A stretch of DNA of 64,000 nt from Henckelia pumila (Eukaryota > Streptophyta > Magnoliopsida > Lamiales > Gesneriaceae), in NCBI RefSeq assembly GCF_033568475.1, contig NC_133123.1:7183001-7247000 (forward strand). Reading direction: 5' to 3'. Shown in pieces: positions 48,852 through 59,900 of this stretch. Position 1 is the first letter of the stretch. Each line of letters starts with the position of its first letter. Position numbers and translations under genes: made by a program. The notes beneath the pieces were generated by a model that saw only the letters and a list, made by a program, of their open reading frames with translations, ran no database searches and was not told the DNA's origin.

Positions 48852-48897
48852 TGATGGTAATGATTGCGCCCAGATCTGTGCGCAATCATTACCATCA
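48852..48897. repeat. 46-bp near-perfect palindrome
   Basis: Arms TGATGGTAATGATTGCGC (48852-48869) and GCGCAATCATTACCATCA (48880-48897) match at all 18 positions; the 10-base centre CCAGATCTGT is itself nearly palindromic (CAGATCTG). In effect one mismatched pair interrupts 46 bp of dyad symmetry. Confidence 0.97.
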
Positions 48898-49024
48898 TAA
48901 AATCTTATGCGCAATAGTCACGAACCAAGTCTGCTTAGACGGTAGCACTATGTTATATATCGAAAGTGGAATGTTTTATCATGAAACCTTATGCGCAACA
49001 GTTGTATAAAATTTAATAATCTGA

Positions 49025-49556
49025 CCAATGTTCTACAACAAAACCGTTATTTTCCATGCGTGCAATAGTGATATCACGAGCTAGAAACCGAACTCCAATG
49101 ATCACTAGGATAATTCAAGATTTTTTATAAGCACAATATATAACATGAGCAGTGACATGTAATAAATTGGAGTTAAAGACAAAGTCTAGCATAAGATTAG
49201 GCATGCTTACTTAGTGTTGCAGCTGATTGAAGCCCATCCAAACTTTCATTCAAAACAATCATCGTTCGATCAATTCCCGCACCCTTAAGAACAATGTTGG
49301 TTTTGTCCACACCAATATTTATCATCTCAAAGTACTAACCGCTTTTGATAATTACACAAATGTGGTCTTTGCTATTGCTAGGATAAGCCTCTAAGGCTTC
49401 AAAAATTAATCAAAACTCTTTGTTTCCATCTTTATACACTACAAATTCTATTTTAGAGTTTTTCCCTTTCCTAAATACTAAGAGAAATACAACAATAACG
49501 AGCATTATGCACACCATGAATCCAACTACCCACCATGTAAGGTTTTCTCTCTGCCT
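49025..49556 (-). pseudogene. Pectinesterase (pectin methylesterase) pseudogene fragment
   Basis: The minus strand shows an N-terminal anchor (WWVVGFMVCIMLVIVVFLLV), then EFVVYKDGNKEF, a TGA stop, LIFEALEAYPSNSKDHICVI, a TAG stop after KSG, and MINIGVDKTNIVLKGAGI with DRTMIVLNESLDG. This is the start of the pectinesterase fold (family pattern VVAKDGSG-FKTI-EA...GVYKE...N-MLVGDGI-KTIITG). After an intron-like gap (49105-49210), a second exon-like piece reads IIGVRFLARDITIARMENNG, matching the GFIARDI block. Catalytic Gln/Asp/Arg blocks are absent. Two in-frame stops and truncation make it a dead fragment. Confidence 0.8.
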
Positions 49557-49987
49557 TCTCCACTAGTTGCCTACTTGCTCTCGTCGGTTCAGAGTAGTAA
49601 TTGATGAGTCTAGGCCAAATGGTTGTGGTTGACGACGACGACAAATTTATTTTGATTATTACAAACATAATAATAATTACTTCATAAAATATTTCTCCAT
49701 CAAAATAAGATATTTTTTTAATCCAAATTTAATTTTAAAGTTATTAGTCCTTTTAGATTAATATATTGTTTTATTAAAAAGAGGGGGTAAGGATATTTTG
49801 GAGACAAAAATTAGTATGACATTACTACACCTACCTAAAGTAGTTAGTTAATAGCTATGTCCCAAATTTAATAATATATATATAGATATAGATAGAAGTG
49901 ATATTTGAATCCGCAGGTCAATTCCTCTCAATGGCTCGAATAAACTCAAATAAATAATAAGAGTTGAAAGTTATTGGGATTGTTTAG
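49557..49987. other. Spacer before the copia element
   Basis: AT-rich. A TATATATATAGATATAGATAGAAGTG tract at about 49866-49892 read in reverse resembles a Helitron 5' start on the minus strand, but no 3' hairpin could be paired with it. Confidence 0.35.
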
Positions 49988-50135
49988 TGTTAGTATAATT
50001 TTCTGATTTCATTTGATATTTTTAGAAATTTTTGTTGCCGATGTCGAATAATGGTCTCCGATGCAAAAATGGTGGGGATCAACGTGCCTCGGAGTTCATC
50101 AAAATCCTTTATATTAATTTTGAAATTCTTCAACA
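49988..50135 (+). repeat. Left LTR of the copia element (internally deleted)
   Basis: Starts TGTTAGTATAATTTT and ends CTTCAACA. Missing a central block present in the right LTR. Confidence 0.8.
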
Positions 50136-50145
50136 GTTTTAAGAG

Positions 50146-51326
50146 ATGTATTCGTTCAAGGATTTAACTCTGAATGAATCCGTGGCACAATCCATTCAAG
50201 TGATGAATCAGGATCTAGTTCGTCTCGACCGCTTTAATGGCCATAACTTCATGCGTTGGCAGGAAAAAGGTTCTGTTCTTCTTGACAACAATCAAACTGT
50301 CATACATTCTAAGTAATGAAATTGTACCAATTCCAAACGATGCTCCAACTGATGATGCAAAACTCAAAGAAGAACTAAAAGCATAGAGACAAGCGAAAAG
50401 ATGAAGATTTTTTGTGCCGAGGCCATATACTGAATGCATTATCTGACTCTATTTATAGCGCACACGAAACAATTGAAACAGCGAAGGAGTTGTGGTTGGC
50501 ACTGGAAAACAAATACCGTATCGAAGAGGCAAGTAATCAAAAATTCCTAATAGGTAACTATTTAGATTTCAAGATGTCTGTAGATAAACTTGTTTTACAA
50601 AAAGTCCATAAATTACAGTTAATTGTTAGTAATCTTAAGAATACTGAAATCGAATTGCCTGAGCCTTTTCAAGTTGGAGCAATAATTACAAAATTTTCAT
50701 ATTCCTGGAATTGCTATAAGAAAAAACTGAAACATGATGAAAGTAAACATAGTTTGAAGTCTCTCATGTGTCATCTGCGTATTGAAGAAGACTCTCATAA
50801 GCAAGAGCATATTGATCAGGAGGCTGGAAAAACTAATATGGTTCAAAGGGAAAAATCTAAAAACCATATAAACTGGAAAAAGAGGAAGAATCCAAACTCC
50901 AATGGATTTCCTCCTAAGAAAAAACAGAAAGTCAATTGTTACTATTGTCAGAAACCTAGCGCATCAAGTATGATAACTTCAAAAAAAAAAAAACAGGTTA
51001 ATATGGCTGCTGGAAATGATGATACAAATTTCACCGCTATAGTAGAGGAAGCCAACTCAGTCGGTTTTGAAAAGGGATGGTGGCTGGACACAGGGGCCAC
51101 TTTTCATGTAAGTTATGATATGTCAATTTTCAAAACTTACAAAGAATGCACCGATGACAGAGACGTGAAAATGGGCACCAATGTTCGTGCCAAAGTTATT
51201 GGAATTGAAACAGTGGTTTTGAAATTCACATCACGAAAGCCACTAACATTGAATGAAGTGTATCATTTGCCCGAAATGACAAAGAATCTGATTTCTAGAG
51301 ATCGTCTCAACAAAGAAGTACTTTAG
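50146..51326 (+). pseudogene. Copia gag-protease region
   Basis: Begins with a gag start (MYSFKDLTL, then LDRFNGHNFMRWQ) at 50146. A frameshift near 50270 and an in-frame TAG near 50385 break it, and the long open part runs 50412-51326 (304 aa). This part has LCRGHILNALSDS-type gag (UBN2 family), a basic nucleocapsid stretch, half of a zinc knuckle (CYYCQKP, the rest deleted) and the aspartic protease motif WWLDTGATFHVS. The truncated knuckle (no second Cys/His) and the breaks make it non-functional. Confidence 0.88.
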
Positions 51327-51736
51327 CTAGTCATTGAGTTTGATAGCCTTGTAATATCCAAGAATAATGTGTTTGTAGGAAAGGACTGCTCTTGTAATGG
51401 CATGTTTAAGATGAATGTAATAAAAAATAATTCTGCTTACATTGTTGACTCCTTATCTTTGTGGCATGCTAGATTAGGAAATGTAAATTACAAATATGTT
51501 AAGAACATGCATAACTTAGGAATGATATCTTAATGAAAAATGGATAATATTAAAAAAATGTGATATTTGTATTCAAGGAAAAATCACTTGCAAACCACAT
51601 AAATCTATTGCATTAAGAACAACTGAATTAATAGGACTTATACATTCTGATGTGTCTGATTTACATAGTAAAGTCTCTTGCGGTGAAAATAAATATTTTG
51701 TGACTTTTATATATGATTATTCGAAATATGCTTTGG
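51327..51736 (+). pseudogene. Copia pre-integrase and integrase N-terminal fragment
   Basis: After a stop at 51324 the frame continues: NNVFVGKDCSCNGMFKMNV, LWHARLGNVNYKYVKNM (gag_pre-integrase block), CDICIQGKITCKPHKS, then LIHSDVSDLHS and YFVTFIYDYSKYALV (integrase core start). Several in-frame stops interrupt it. At about 51737 it is cut by the foreign insert. Confidence 0.85.
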
Positions 51737-52990
51737 TAGCGCTTATCGTGTACGCCCAAATTACCCGACTCAATCAGATAAACAATTAATGCAATAGTGT
51801 GAGTAGGGATCGTTTCCACAAACAAAGGTAAATTTAACGTGTTCTAAACAAATAAATGGGGGTTTTGAGGTTGAAATTAACTACCGAAACTTTTAAACAA
51901 TTAAAATTTACTAACATGCAAAGTTAAATAAAAAACTGGAGAAAATCAATAGGAGACGAGACTTGGTATCGGTCGACTACACCCTTGATATTCATTCATT
52001 CAATCATCGATTCTCTAAAAATAATTATTCTTATTAAATATTCGTCATTGAAAATTCAATTTCTGTTTCACCGTAATTTTAGTTAATTAGAAAACAACAT
52101 TCAAAATTAACCCTTACCAATGAATTAACCCGATAATAGCAATCTAGATTTAAATCCACGGTAGCATTCAAACTAGTAAAACTGGCGAATCTAGACAACA
52201 CAAGCACCAGCAGTTGTATTTAGCCTAGTCAATAATTGATCCTACGAAATAATAAATTCAACAGCAGAAATTATCACACGTAGTTGCTTCGCAAATTAGT
52301 TTATTCAAACAATTACGGATTTGAACTCTAATTTAGCTATCACTCGCAATACAAAATCCTAGAATGACCAATCCTAAAATCTCGCATGCAAACATAAAAT
52401 AAAACAGATCAAAGATTGATACTTAATAAAGATTAAACACCACGAATCAAATCTCATGAAAAGGCTAGGAACTAAAATAACAAAGTTACCAAAAATATTA
52501 TTTTTTTCCTGAAAGACTACGCCCGCTCGATCGGCAACATCCTGCGGATAGAGCGGCGTGAAATTCACTAACTCGATCGGTAAACTTCTGCGGATCGAGC
52601 GACACTAAACTTCCAAAGTCACTATCTTCATGTAAAGGCTTCCGCTCGATCTGCAACATCCTGCGGATCGAGCGGCGTGAATTTTCCAGAAATGCCTTTC
52701 AAATCTCCATTCCTCCGAAGTTCCATCCTAGCCCGCAAAATAAGCGACCTAACCACAAAAACGAGAATCCAAACATGTAAACACGGAAAATGTAATACGA
52801 ACAAAATGCTAAAATAAAACAAGTAAACTAATGCAAAACAACAACAAAATGCAATTAACAAATGCAATAAAAATATAACTGTCATGCTTATGTTTATTTA
52901 CTTAAAATAAAATATGAAGTATTGAGCAAATTTCTAATCTATAAAGCGGAAGTTGAGATCAACTGAATAAGTAAAGTTCTACGTTGCCCC
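51737..52990. mobile_element. Foreign insert in triplicated unit 1 (also at about 53942-55200 and 56135-57395)
   Basis: Starts GCGCTTATCGTGTACGCCCA in the middle of the integrase frame and runs to CTACGTTG before a poly-C tract. It contains CTCAATCAGATAAACAATTA, GGGGGTTTTGAGGTTG, a Ser/Tyr-poor AT-rich body and three CTCGATC...GATCGAG hairpins. No ORF of a known family on either strand; the recurring 85-aa minus-strand ORF is set by the hairpin region. No TIR found. Type unresolved: possibly a non-coding piece of another LTR element. Confidence 0.6.
52526..52682. repeat. Three hairpins GCTCGATC...GATCGAGC in insert copy 1
   Basis: Stems of 7-8 bp around GCAACATCCTGCG-type loops, at about 52527, 52563 and 52647; equivalents at about 54727-54882 and 56930-57073. 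In copy 1 the first stem is broken by one base (GATAGAGC), intact in copies 2 and partly altered in loop of copy 3 (CTGGGGATC). Confidence 0.85.
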
Positions 52991-53092
52991 CCCCCCCCAC
53001 CCCCCCCAAAATTTTGAAAAAAATTATTACTATGGGAATTTTTTTTATTTAATATATATAATCTTTGCAAACCCAACCCCCCCCCCCCAACC
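52986..53092. repeat. Poly-C tracts at the insert end
   Basis: Runs of 9-12 C at about 52988-53008 and 53078-53088 in unit 1, 10-11 C at about 55202-55212 in unit 2, and about 30 C with one G at 57395-57425 in unit 3. Length differs in each otherwise near-identical unit. Confidence 0.9.
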
Positions 53093-53244
53093 CAAAAAAA
53101 AAATTGATGTTTAAAGCTAGCCTAATGTCCAAACTTCTCTATGAATTTTGCACATGTTTCGAGTTCGAATCTTACCCCTTTTTAATTTTTTTAAAATATC
53201 TTTCTCGGAAATTTTGTTTTATGTTTTCAAACATAAAATATTGG

Positions 53245-53800
53245 TTGCTAAATCAAGTGGTGTTGCTGAAATAAAAAAATATGACTTTAATTGAGATGGA
53301 AAATTGCATGTTAATCAGTTCTGGATTATCTATTATTGGCGGGGTGAGACACTTTTAAGTCCTTGCTATATTCTCAACAGAATTCCTATAAAAAATATTA
53401 ACAAAATTCCATATGAATATGGTTCAATCGCAAACCAAATCTCAGATGTCTGAAGGTATGGGGACGTCTTGCATATGTGAGAAAACCGAATCATGAGATT
53501 ACTAAGTTAGAAAATAAAACTTATAAATGTGTCTTTATTGGATTCTCTAAAAATAGTACTACATATAGATTTATGAAACTAGAATCAAATTACATATATG
53601 AATCTGTAGATGCTGAATTTTTTGAAGACTTATACAAGTTTTTGTCTTTACCTTAAATAGAAAATAACTCTACTCATGACTTATCCAAGAGAGTTCATGA
53701 AGACTACTTGGATAATACTGTTGTTAGAAAAAGTAAGAGGCAAAGGAAAGAAAAATCATTTGGTTATGTTTTTTTTTTTGGAAATAAGCATTAATGATGA
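53245..53800 (+). pseudogene. Copia integrase C-terminus/connection, unit 1 (repeated about 55435-55990 and 57655-58205)
   Basis: Reads SSGVAE, MENCMLISSGLS, CYILNRIPIKNINKIPYE, then YKCVFIGFSKNSTTYRFMKL and DAEFFE(D/H)LYKF in shifting frames; this is the end of the integrase and the linker before RT in copia elements. Copies 2 and 3 keep an open stretch of 105 codons (55670-55987, 57889-58206), while copy 1 has a stop in it (CTTAAATAG at about 53653). Confidence 0.82.
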
Positions 53801-56800
53801 AATGAGATCCATTATGATAAATCAAACAAAACCTGATTTAATAGGACTTATACATTCTGATGTGTCTGATTTACATAGTAAAGTCTCTTGCGGTGAAAAT
53901 AAATAGGACTTATATATATGATTATTCGAAATATGCTTTGGTAGCGCTTATCGTGTATGCCTAAATTACCCGACTCAATCAGATAAACAATTAATGCAGT
54001 AGTGTGTGTAGAGATCGTTCCCACGAGAAAAGGTAAATTTAACGTGTTCTAAACAAATAAATGGGGGTTTTGAGGTTGAAATTAACTACCGAAACTTTTA
54101 AACAATTAAAATTTACTAACATGCAAAGTTAAATAAAAAACTGGAGAAAATCAATAGGAGACGAGACTTGGTATCGGTCGACTACACCCTTGATATTCAT
54201 TCATTCAATCATCGATTCTCTAAAAATAATTAATCTTATTAAATATTCGTCATTGAAAATTCAATTTCTGTTTCACCGTAATTTTAGTTAATTAGAAAAC
54301 AACATTCAAAATTAACCCTTACCAATGAATTAACCCGATAATAGCAATCTAGATTTAAATCCACGGTAGCATTCAAACTAGTAAAACTGGCGAATCTAGA
54401 CAACACAAGCACCAGCAGTTGTATTTAGCCTAGTCAATAATTGATCCTACGAAATAATAAATTCAACAGCAGAAATTATCACACGTAGTTGCTTCGCAAA
54501 TTAGTTTATTCAAACAATTACGGATTTGAACTCTAATTTAGCTATCGCTCGCAATACAAAATCCTAAGATGACCAATCCTAAAATCTCGCATGCAAACAT
54601 AAAATAAAATAGATCAAAGATTGATACTTAATAAAGATTAAACACCACGAATCAAATCTCATGAAAAGGCTAGGAACTAAAATAACAAAGTTACCAAAAA
54701 TATTATTTTTTTCCTGAAAGACTACGCCCGCTCGATCGGCAACATCCTGCGGATCGAGCGGCGTGAAATTTACTAACTCGATCGGTAAACTTCTGCGGAT
54801 CGAGCGACACAAAACTTCCAAATTCACTATCTTCATGTAAAGGCTCCCGCTCGATCTGCAACATCCTGCGGATCGAGCGGCGTGAATTTTCCAGAAATGC
54901 CTTTCAAATCTCCATTCCTCCGAAGTTCCATCCTAGCCCGCAAAATAAGCGACCTAACCACAAAAACGAGAATACAAACATGTAAACACGGAAAATGTAA
55001 TACAAACAAAATGCTAAAATAAAACAAGTAAACTAATGCAAAACAACAACAAAATGCAATTAACAAATGCAATAAAAATGTAACTATCATGCTTATGTTT
55101 ATTTACTTAAAATAAAATATGAAGTATTGAGCAAATTTCTAATCTATAAAGCGGAAGTTGAGATCAACTGAATCGTAAAATTAAAGTAAAGTTCTACGTT
55201 GCCCCCCCCCCAAATTTTGAAAAAATTTATTACTATGGGAATTTTTTTTATTTAATATATATAATCTTTGCAAAACCCAACCCAAAATAAAAATTGATGT
55301 TTAAAGCTATCCTAATGTCCAAACTTCTCTATGAATTTTGCACATGTTTCGAGTTCGAATCTTACCCCCTTTTTAATTTTTTTTAAAATATCTTTCTCGG
55401 AAATTTTGTTTTATGTTTTCAAACATAAAATATTGGTTGTTGAATCAAGTGGTGTTGCTGAAAGAAAAAAAATATGACTTTAATTGAGATGGAAAATTGC
55501 ATGTTAATCAGTTCTGGATTATCTATTATTGGCGGGGTGAGACACTTTTAAGTCCTTGCTATATTCTCAACAGAATTCCTATCAAAATTATTAACAAAAT
55601 TCCATATGAATATGGTTCAATCGCAAACCAAATCTCAGATGTCTGAAGGTATGGGGACGTCTTGCATATGTGAGAAAACCGAATCATGAGATTACTAAGT
55701 TAGAAAATAAAACTTATAAATGTGTCTTTATTGGATTCTCTAAAAATAGTACTACATATAGATTTATGAAACTAGAATCAAATTACATATATGAATCTGT
55801 AGATGCTGAATTTTTTGAACACTTATACAAGTTTTTGTCTTTACCTCAAATAGAAAATAACTCTACTCATGACTCATCCAAGAGAGTTCATGAAGACTAC
55901 TTGGATAATACTGTTGTTAGAAAAAGTAAGAGGCAAAGGAAAGAAAAATCATTTGGTTATGTTTTTTATTTGGAAATAAGCAGTTAATGATGAAATGAGA
56001 TCCATTATGATAAATCAAACAAAACCTGATTTAATAGGACTTATACATTCTGATGTGTCTGATTTACATAGTAAAGTCTCTTGCGGTGAAAATAAATAGG
56101 ACTTATATATATGATTATTCGAAATATGCTTTGGTAGCGCTTATCGTGTATGCCCAAATTACCCGACTCAATCAGATAAACAATTAATGTAGTAGTATGT
56201 GTAGGGATCGTTCCCACGAGAAAAGGTAAATTTAACGTGTTCTAAACAAATAAATGGGGGTTTTGAGGTTGAAATTAACTACCGAAACTTTTAAACAATT
56301 AAAATTTACTAACATGCAAAATTAAATAAAAGACTGGAGAAAATCGATAGGAGACGAGACTTGGTATCGGTCGACTACACCCTTGATATTCATTCATTCA
56401 ATCATCGATTCTCTAAAAATAATTATTCTTATTAAATATTCGTCATTGAAAATTCAATTTTTGTTTCACCGTAATTTTAGTTAATTAGAAAATAGCATTC
56501 AAAATTAACCCTTACCAATGAATTAACCCGATAACAGCAATCTAGATTTAAATTCACGATAGCATTCAAACTAGTAAAACTGGCGAATCTAGACAACACA
56601 AATACCAGCAGTTGTATTTAGCCTAGTCAATAATTGATCCTACGAAATAATAAATTCAACAGCAGAAATTATCACACGTAGTTGCTTCGCAAATTAGTTT
56701 ATTCAAACAATTACGGATTTGAACTCTAATTTAGCTATCGCTCGCAATACAAAATCCTAAGATGACCAATCCTAAAATCTCGCATGCAAACATAAAATAA

Positions 56801-58243
56801 AACAGATCAAAGATTGATACTTAATAAAGATTAAACACCACGAATCAAATCTCATGAAAAGGCTAGGAACTAAAATAACAAAGTTACCAAAAATATTATT
56901 TTTTTCCTGAAAGACTACGCCCGCTCGATCGGCAACATCCTGGGGATCGAGCGGCGTGAAATTCACTAACTCGATCGGTAAACTTCTGCGGATCGAGCGA
57001 CACAAAACTTCCAAAGTCACTATCTTCATGTAAAGGCTCCCGCTCGATCTGCAACATCCTGCGGATCGAGCGGCGTGAATTTTCCAGAAATGCCTTTCAA
57101 ATCTCCATTCCTCCGAAGTTCCATCCTAGCCCGCAAAATAAGCGACCTAACCACAAAAACGAGAATCCAAACATGTAAACACGGAAAATGTAATACGAAC
57201 AAAATGCTAAAATAAAACAAGTAAACTAATGCAAAACAACAACAAAATGCAATTAACAAATGCAATAAAAATGTAACTATCATGCTTATGTTTATTTACT
57301 TAAAATAAAATATGAAGTATTGAGCAAATTTCTAATCTATAAAGCGGAAGTTGAGATCAACTGAATCGTAAAATTAAAGTAAAGTTCGACGTTGCCCCCC
57401 GCCCCCCCCCCCCCCCCCCCCCCCAACCCAAATTTTGAAAAAATTTATTACTATGGGAATTTTTTTTATTTAATATATATAATCTTTGCAAAACCCAACC
57501 CAAAATAAAAATTGATGTTTAAAGCTATCCTAATGTCCAAACTTCTCTCTGAATTTTGCACATGTTTCGAGTTCGAATCTTACCCCCTTTTTAATTTTTT
57601 TTTTAAATATCTTTCTCGAAAATTTTGTTTTATGTTTTCAAACATAAAATATTGGTTGCTGAATCAAGTGGTGTTGCTGAAAGAAAAAAAATATGAATTT
57701 AATTGAGATGGAAAATTGCATGTTAATCAGTTCTGGATTATCTATTATTGGCGGGGTGAGACACTTTTAAGTCCTTGCTATATTCTCAACAGAATTCCTA
57801 TAAAAAATATTAACAAAATTCCATATGAATATGGTTCAATCGCAAACCAAATCTTAGATGTCTGAAGGTATGGGGACGTCTTGCATATGTGAGAAAACTG
57901 AATCATGAGATTACTAAGTTAGAAAATAAAACTTATAAATGTGTCTTTATTGGATTCTCTAAAAATAGTACTACATATAGATTTATGAAACTAGAATCAA
58001 ATTACATATATGAATCTGTAGATGCTGAATTTTTTGAACACTTATACAAGTTTTTGTCTTTACCTCAAATAGAAAATAACTCTACTCATGACTCATCCAA
58101 GAGAGTTCATGAAGACTACTTGGATAATACTGCTGTTAGAAAAAGTAAGAGGCAAAGGAAAGAAAAATCATTTGGTTATGTTTTTTTTTTGGAAATAAGC
58201 AGTTAATGATGAAATGAGATCCATTATGATAAATCAAACAAAA

Positions 58244-59900
58244 AAATTGGTTGATATAACTTATGGTTCCAAACCAATTGGATGCAAATGGATTTTCAAA
58301 CTAAAACTTAATGTATACGGTTCTATAAATAAATTCAAAGCTAGATTAGTATCTAAATGTTTCAAACAACGTCAGGGTATATAGTACTTTGACACATATG
58401 CTCTAGTAGCAAGGATATCATCTATCCGTGTTTTATTATCTCTTGATTCAATTCACAATTTAGTTGTCCATCAAATGGACGTAAAAATGACTTTCTTAAA
58501 TGGTGATTTAAAATAAGAGATATCTATGGAGCAATCGAACGATTATGTTATACCTGGGCAAGAAAAGAAAGTCTGTAAATTAGTAAAGTCCTTGTATGAG
58601 CTAAAACAAGCACCCAAGCAGTGTTATGAAAAGTTCAATGGAGTAATGTTACCTAATGGTTTCAAGGCTAATGAAGCATATAAGTGCATTTATTCAAAAT
58701 ATTACAATAAAATGTGCATCTTGGTTTGTTTATACGTCGATGATATATATGCTCATATTTGGTTCTAATATAAAATATGTAGATGAAACTAAACAATTTC
58801 TAAAATGTAATTTTGATATCAAGGATTTGGGAGAAGTTAAGGTGATTTTGGAAATCAAGTTAATTCGAAAATATGGAAAGGTATTATTGTCTCAATCTCA
58901 CTATATCAAGGAAATCCTTAAAAGATATGGTCATTTGGAACATAATGCAGTTTCCACCCCAATCGATCCTAGTATTAAATTGATGAAAAATACTGGTCGA
59001 TGTTATGATCAACTGCAATATGCCAGTGTGATTGGAAGTCTTATGTAGGGCTGGGATACCGAACCAAAATATCGATTTTTTGGGATACCGTACCGAATTG
59101 TTTTTGATATATAGACATTTTTTTGGTATATCAAATTTTTTTTTGGTATTTATACGGTATGAGTATGAATTTTTTCTATACAAAAATTTTGATATCGGTA
59201 CCGGTATGAATTTTTTTCATACCAATATTTTTATATGGTATACCGAAAACCCACCCCTAGTCTTATGTATGCCATGCATTGCACAAGAGTAGATATAGCA
59301 TATGCAGTTGGTTTATTATGTCGTTTAACTAGTAATCCAGGTAAAGAACATTGGAATATAATGAAATTTCAAGAGTTCTTAAATATCTGAAGAGAACTAT
59401 TAACTATGGGTTGCATTATTAATGTTATCCAACTGCACTTGAAGGTTATAATGATGCAAGTGGGAATAACATTGAATCTAATTCAAAATCTATAGCTGGT
59501 TGGATTTTTACATCGAGAGGTGCGACCATCTCATGGTGTTCTAAGAAACAAACCTACATATCATATTCAACCATGTTGGCAGAATTTATTTCTTTAGCTG
59601 ATGCAAGCAAAGAAGCTAACTGGTTGACTAATCTATTGATTGATGTTCCAATTTGGAAGAAGCCATATCCAGCTGTGATGATTTATTGTGCCAGCAAAGC
59701 TACTTTGTATAAGGTAGCTAACAAGACTTACAATGGCAAGCAACAACATCTCAGTCTTAAACATCAATCTATATATATGAGGGTTACTCAAGCAAGGAGT
59801 AATCACAGTTGCCTATGTAGATTCGTAAAATAATTTAGCAGATCCTTTGACGAAAGGACTCTTTAGAGATTTGATAACAAAAACATCAAATGGAATGGGG
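58244..59900 (+). pseudogene. Copia reverse transcriptase and RNase H, interrupted
   Basis: RT begins KLVDITYGSKPIGCKWIFKL, KFKARLVSK, then HQMDVKMTFLNGDL, VCKLVKSLYELKQAPKQCYE and the active-site motif CLYVDD (about 58725-58745). A frameshift follows directly, and DIKDLGEVKVILEIK, LSQSHYIKEILKRYG and YASVIGSLM continue in another frame to 59045. A hAT MITE (59046-59259) splits the frame; afterwards come CTRVDIAYAVGLLCRLTSNP, SKSIAGWIFTSRGATISWCS, KKQTYISYSTMLAEFISL (RNase H) to about 59860. In-frame stops at about 58382 and 58516. Catalytic Asp pair is present, but expression as a polyprotein is impossible. Confidence 0.9.
59038..59267. mobile_element. hAT-type MITE in the copia RT, TSD GTCTTATG (59046-59259)
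   Basis: Ends TAGGGCTGGG and CCCACCCCTA are inverted with one mismatch. A perfect 8-bp duplication GTCTTATG flanks it (59038-59045, 59260-59267). The 214-bp interior is rich in GGTATACCG/CGGTATACC words and has no ORF. Removing one TSD and the element restores continuity between VIGSLM and MYAMHCTRVD in the copia frame, which proves the insertion point. Confidence 0.94.

Larger units (their letters stand above)
51631..58243 (+). repeat. Tandem triplication of about 2.2 kb inside the copia element
   Basis: ATAGGACTTATACATTCTGA recurs at 51631, 53841 and 56034 (periods 2210 and 2193); the third unit ends about 58243 at CAAACAAAA. Junctions read AAACCTGATTTAATAGGAC. Each unit holds, in order: an integrase fragment, a 1.2-1.3-kb foreign insert, a poly-C tract, and the integrase end/connection region. 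Units differ by few substitutions and by poly-C length. Copies 2 and 3 share a deletion after GGTGAAAATAAATA that copy 1 lacks, so copies 2 and 3 are each other's closest relatives. Confidence 0.93.

Noticed and set aside
52628-57283. 85-aa minus-strand ORF repeated in the three units (ends DPQDVADRA-T)
   Set aside because: Repeated only because the DNA is triplicated; the C-terminus is a translation of the GATCGAG hairpin motif and the N-terminus is a hydrophobic low-complexity stretch.
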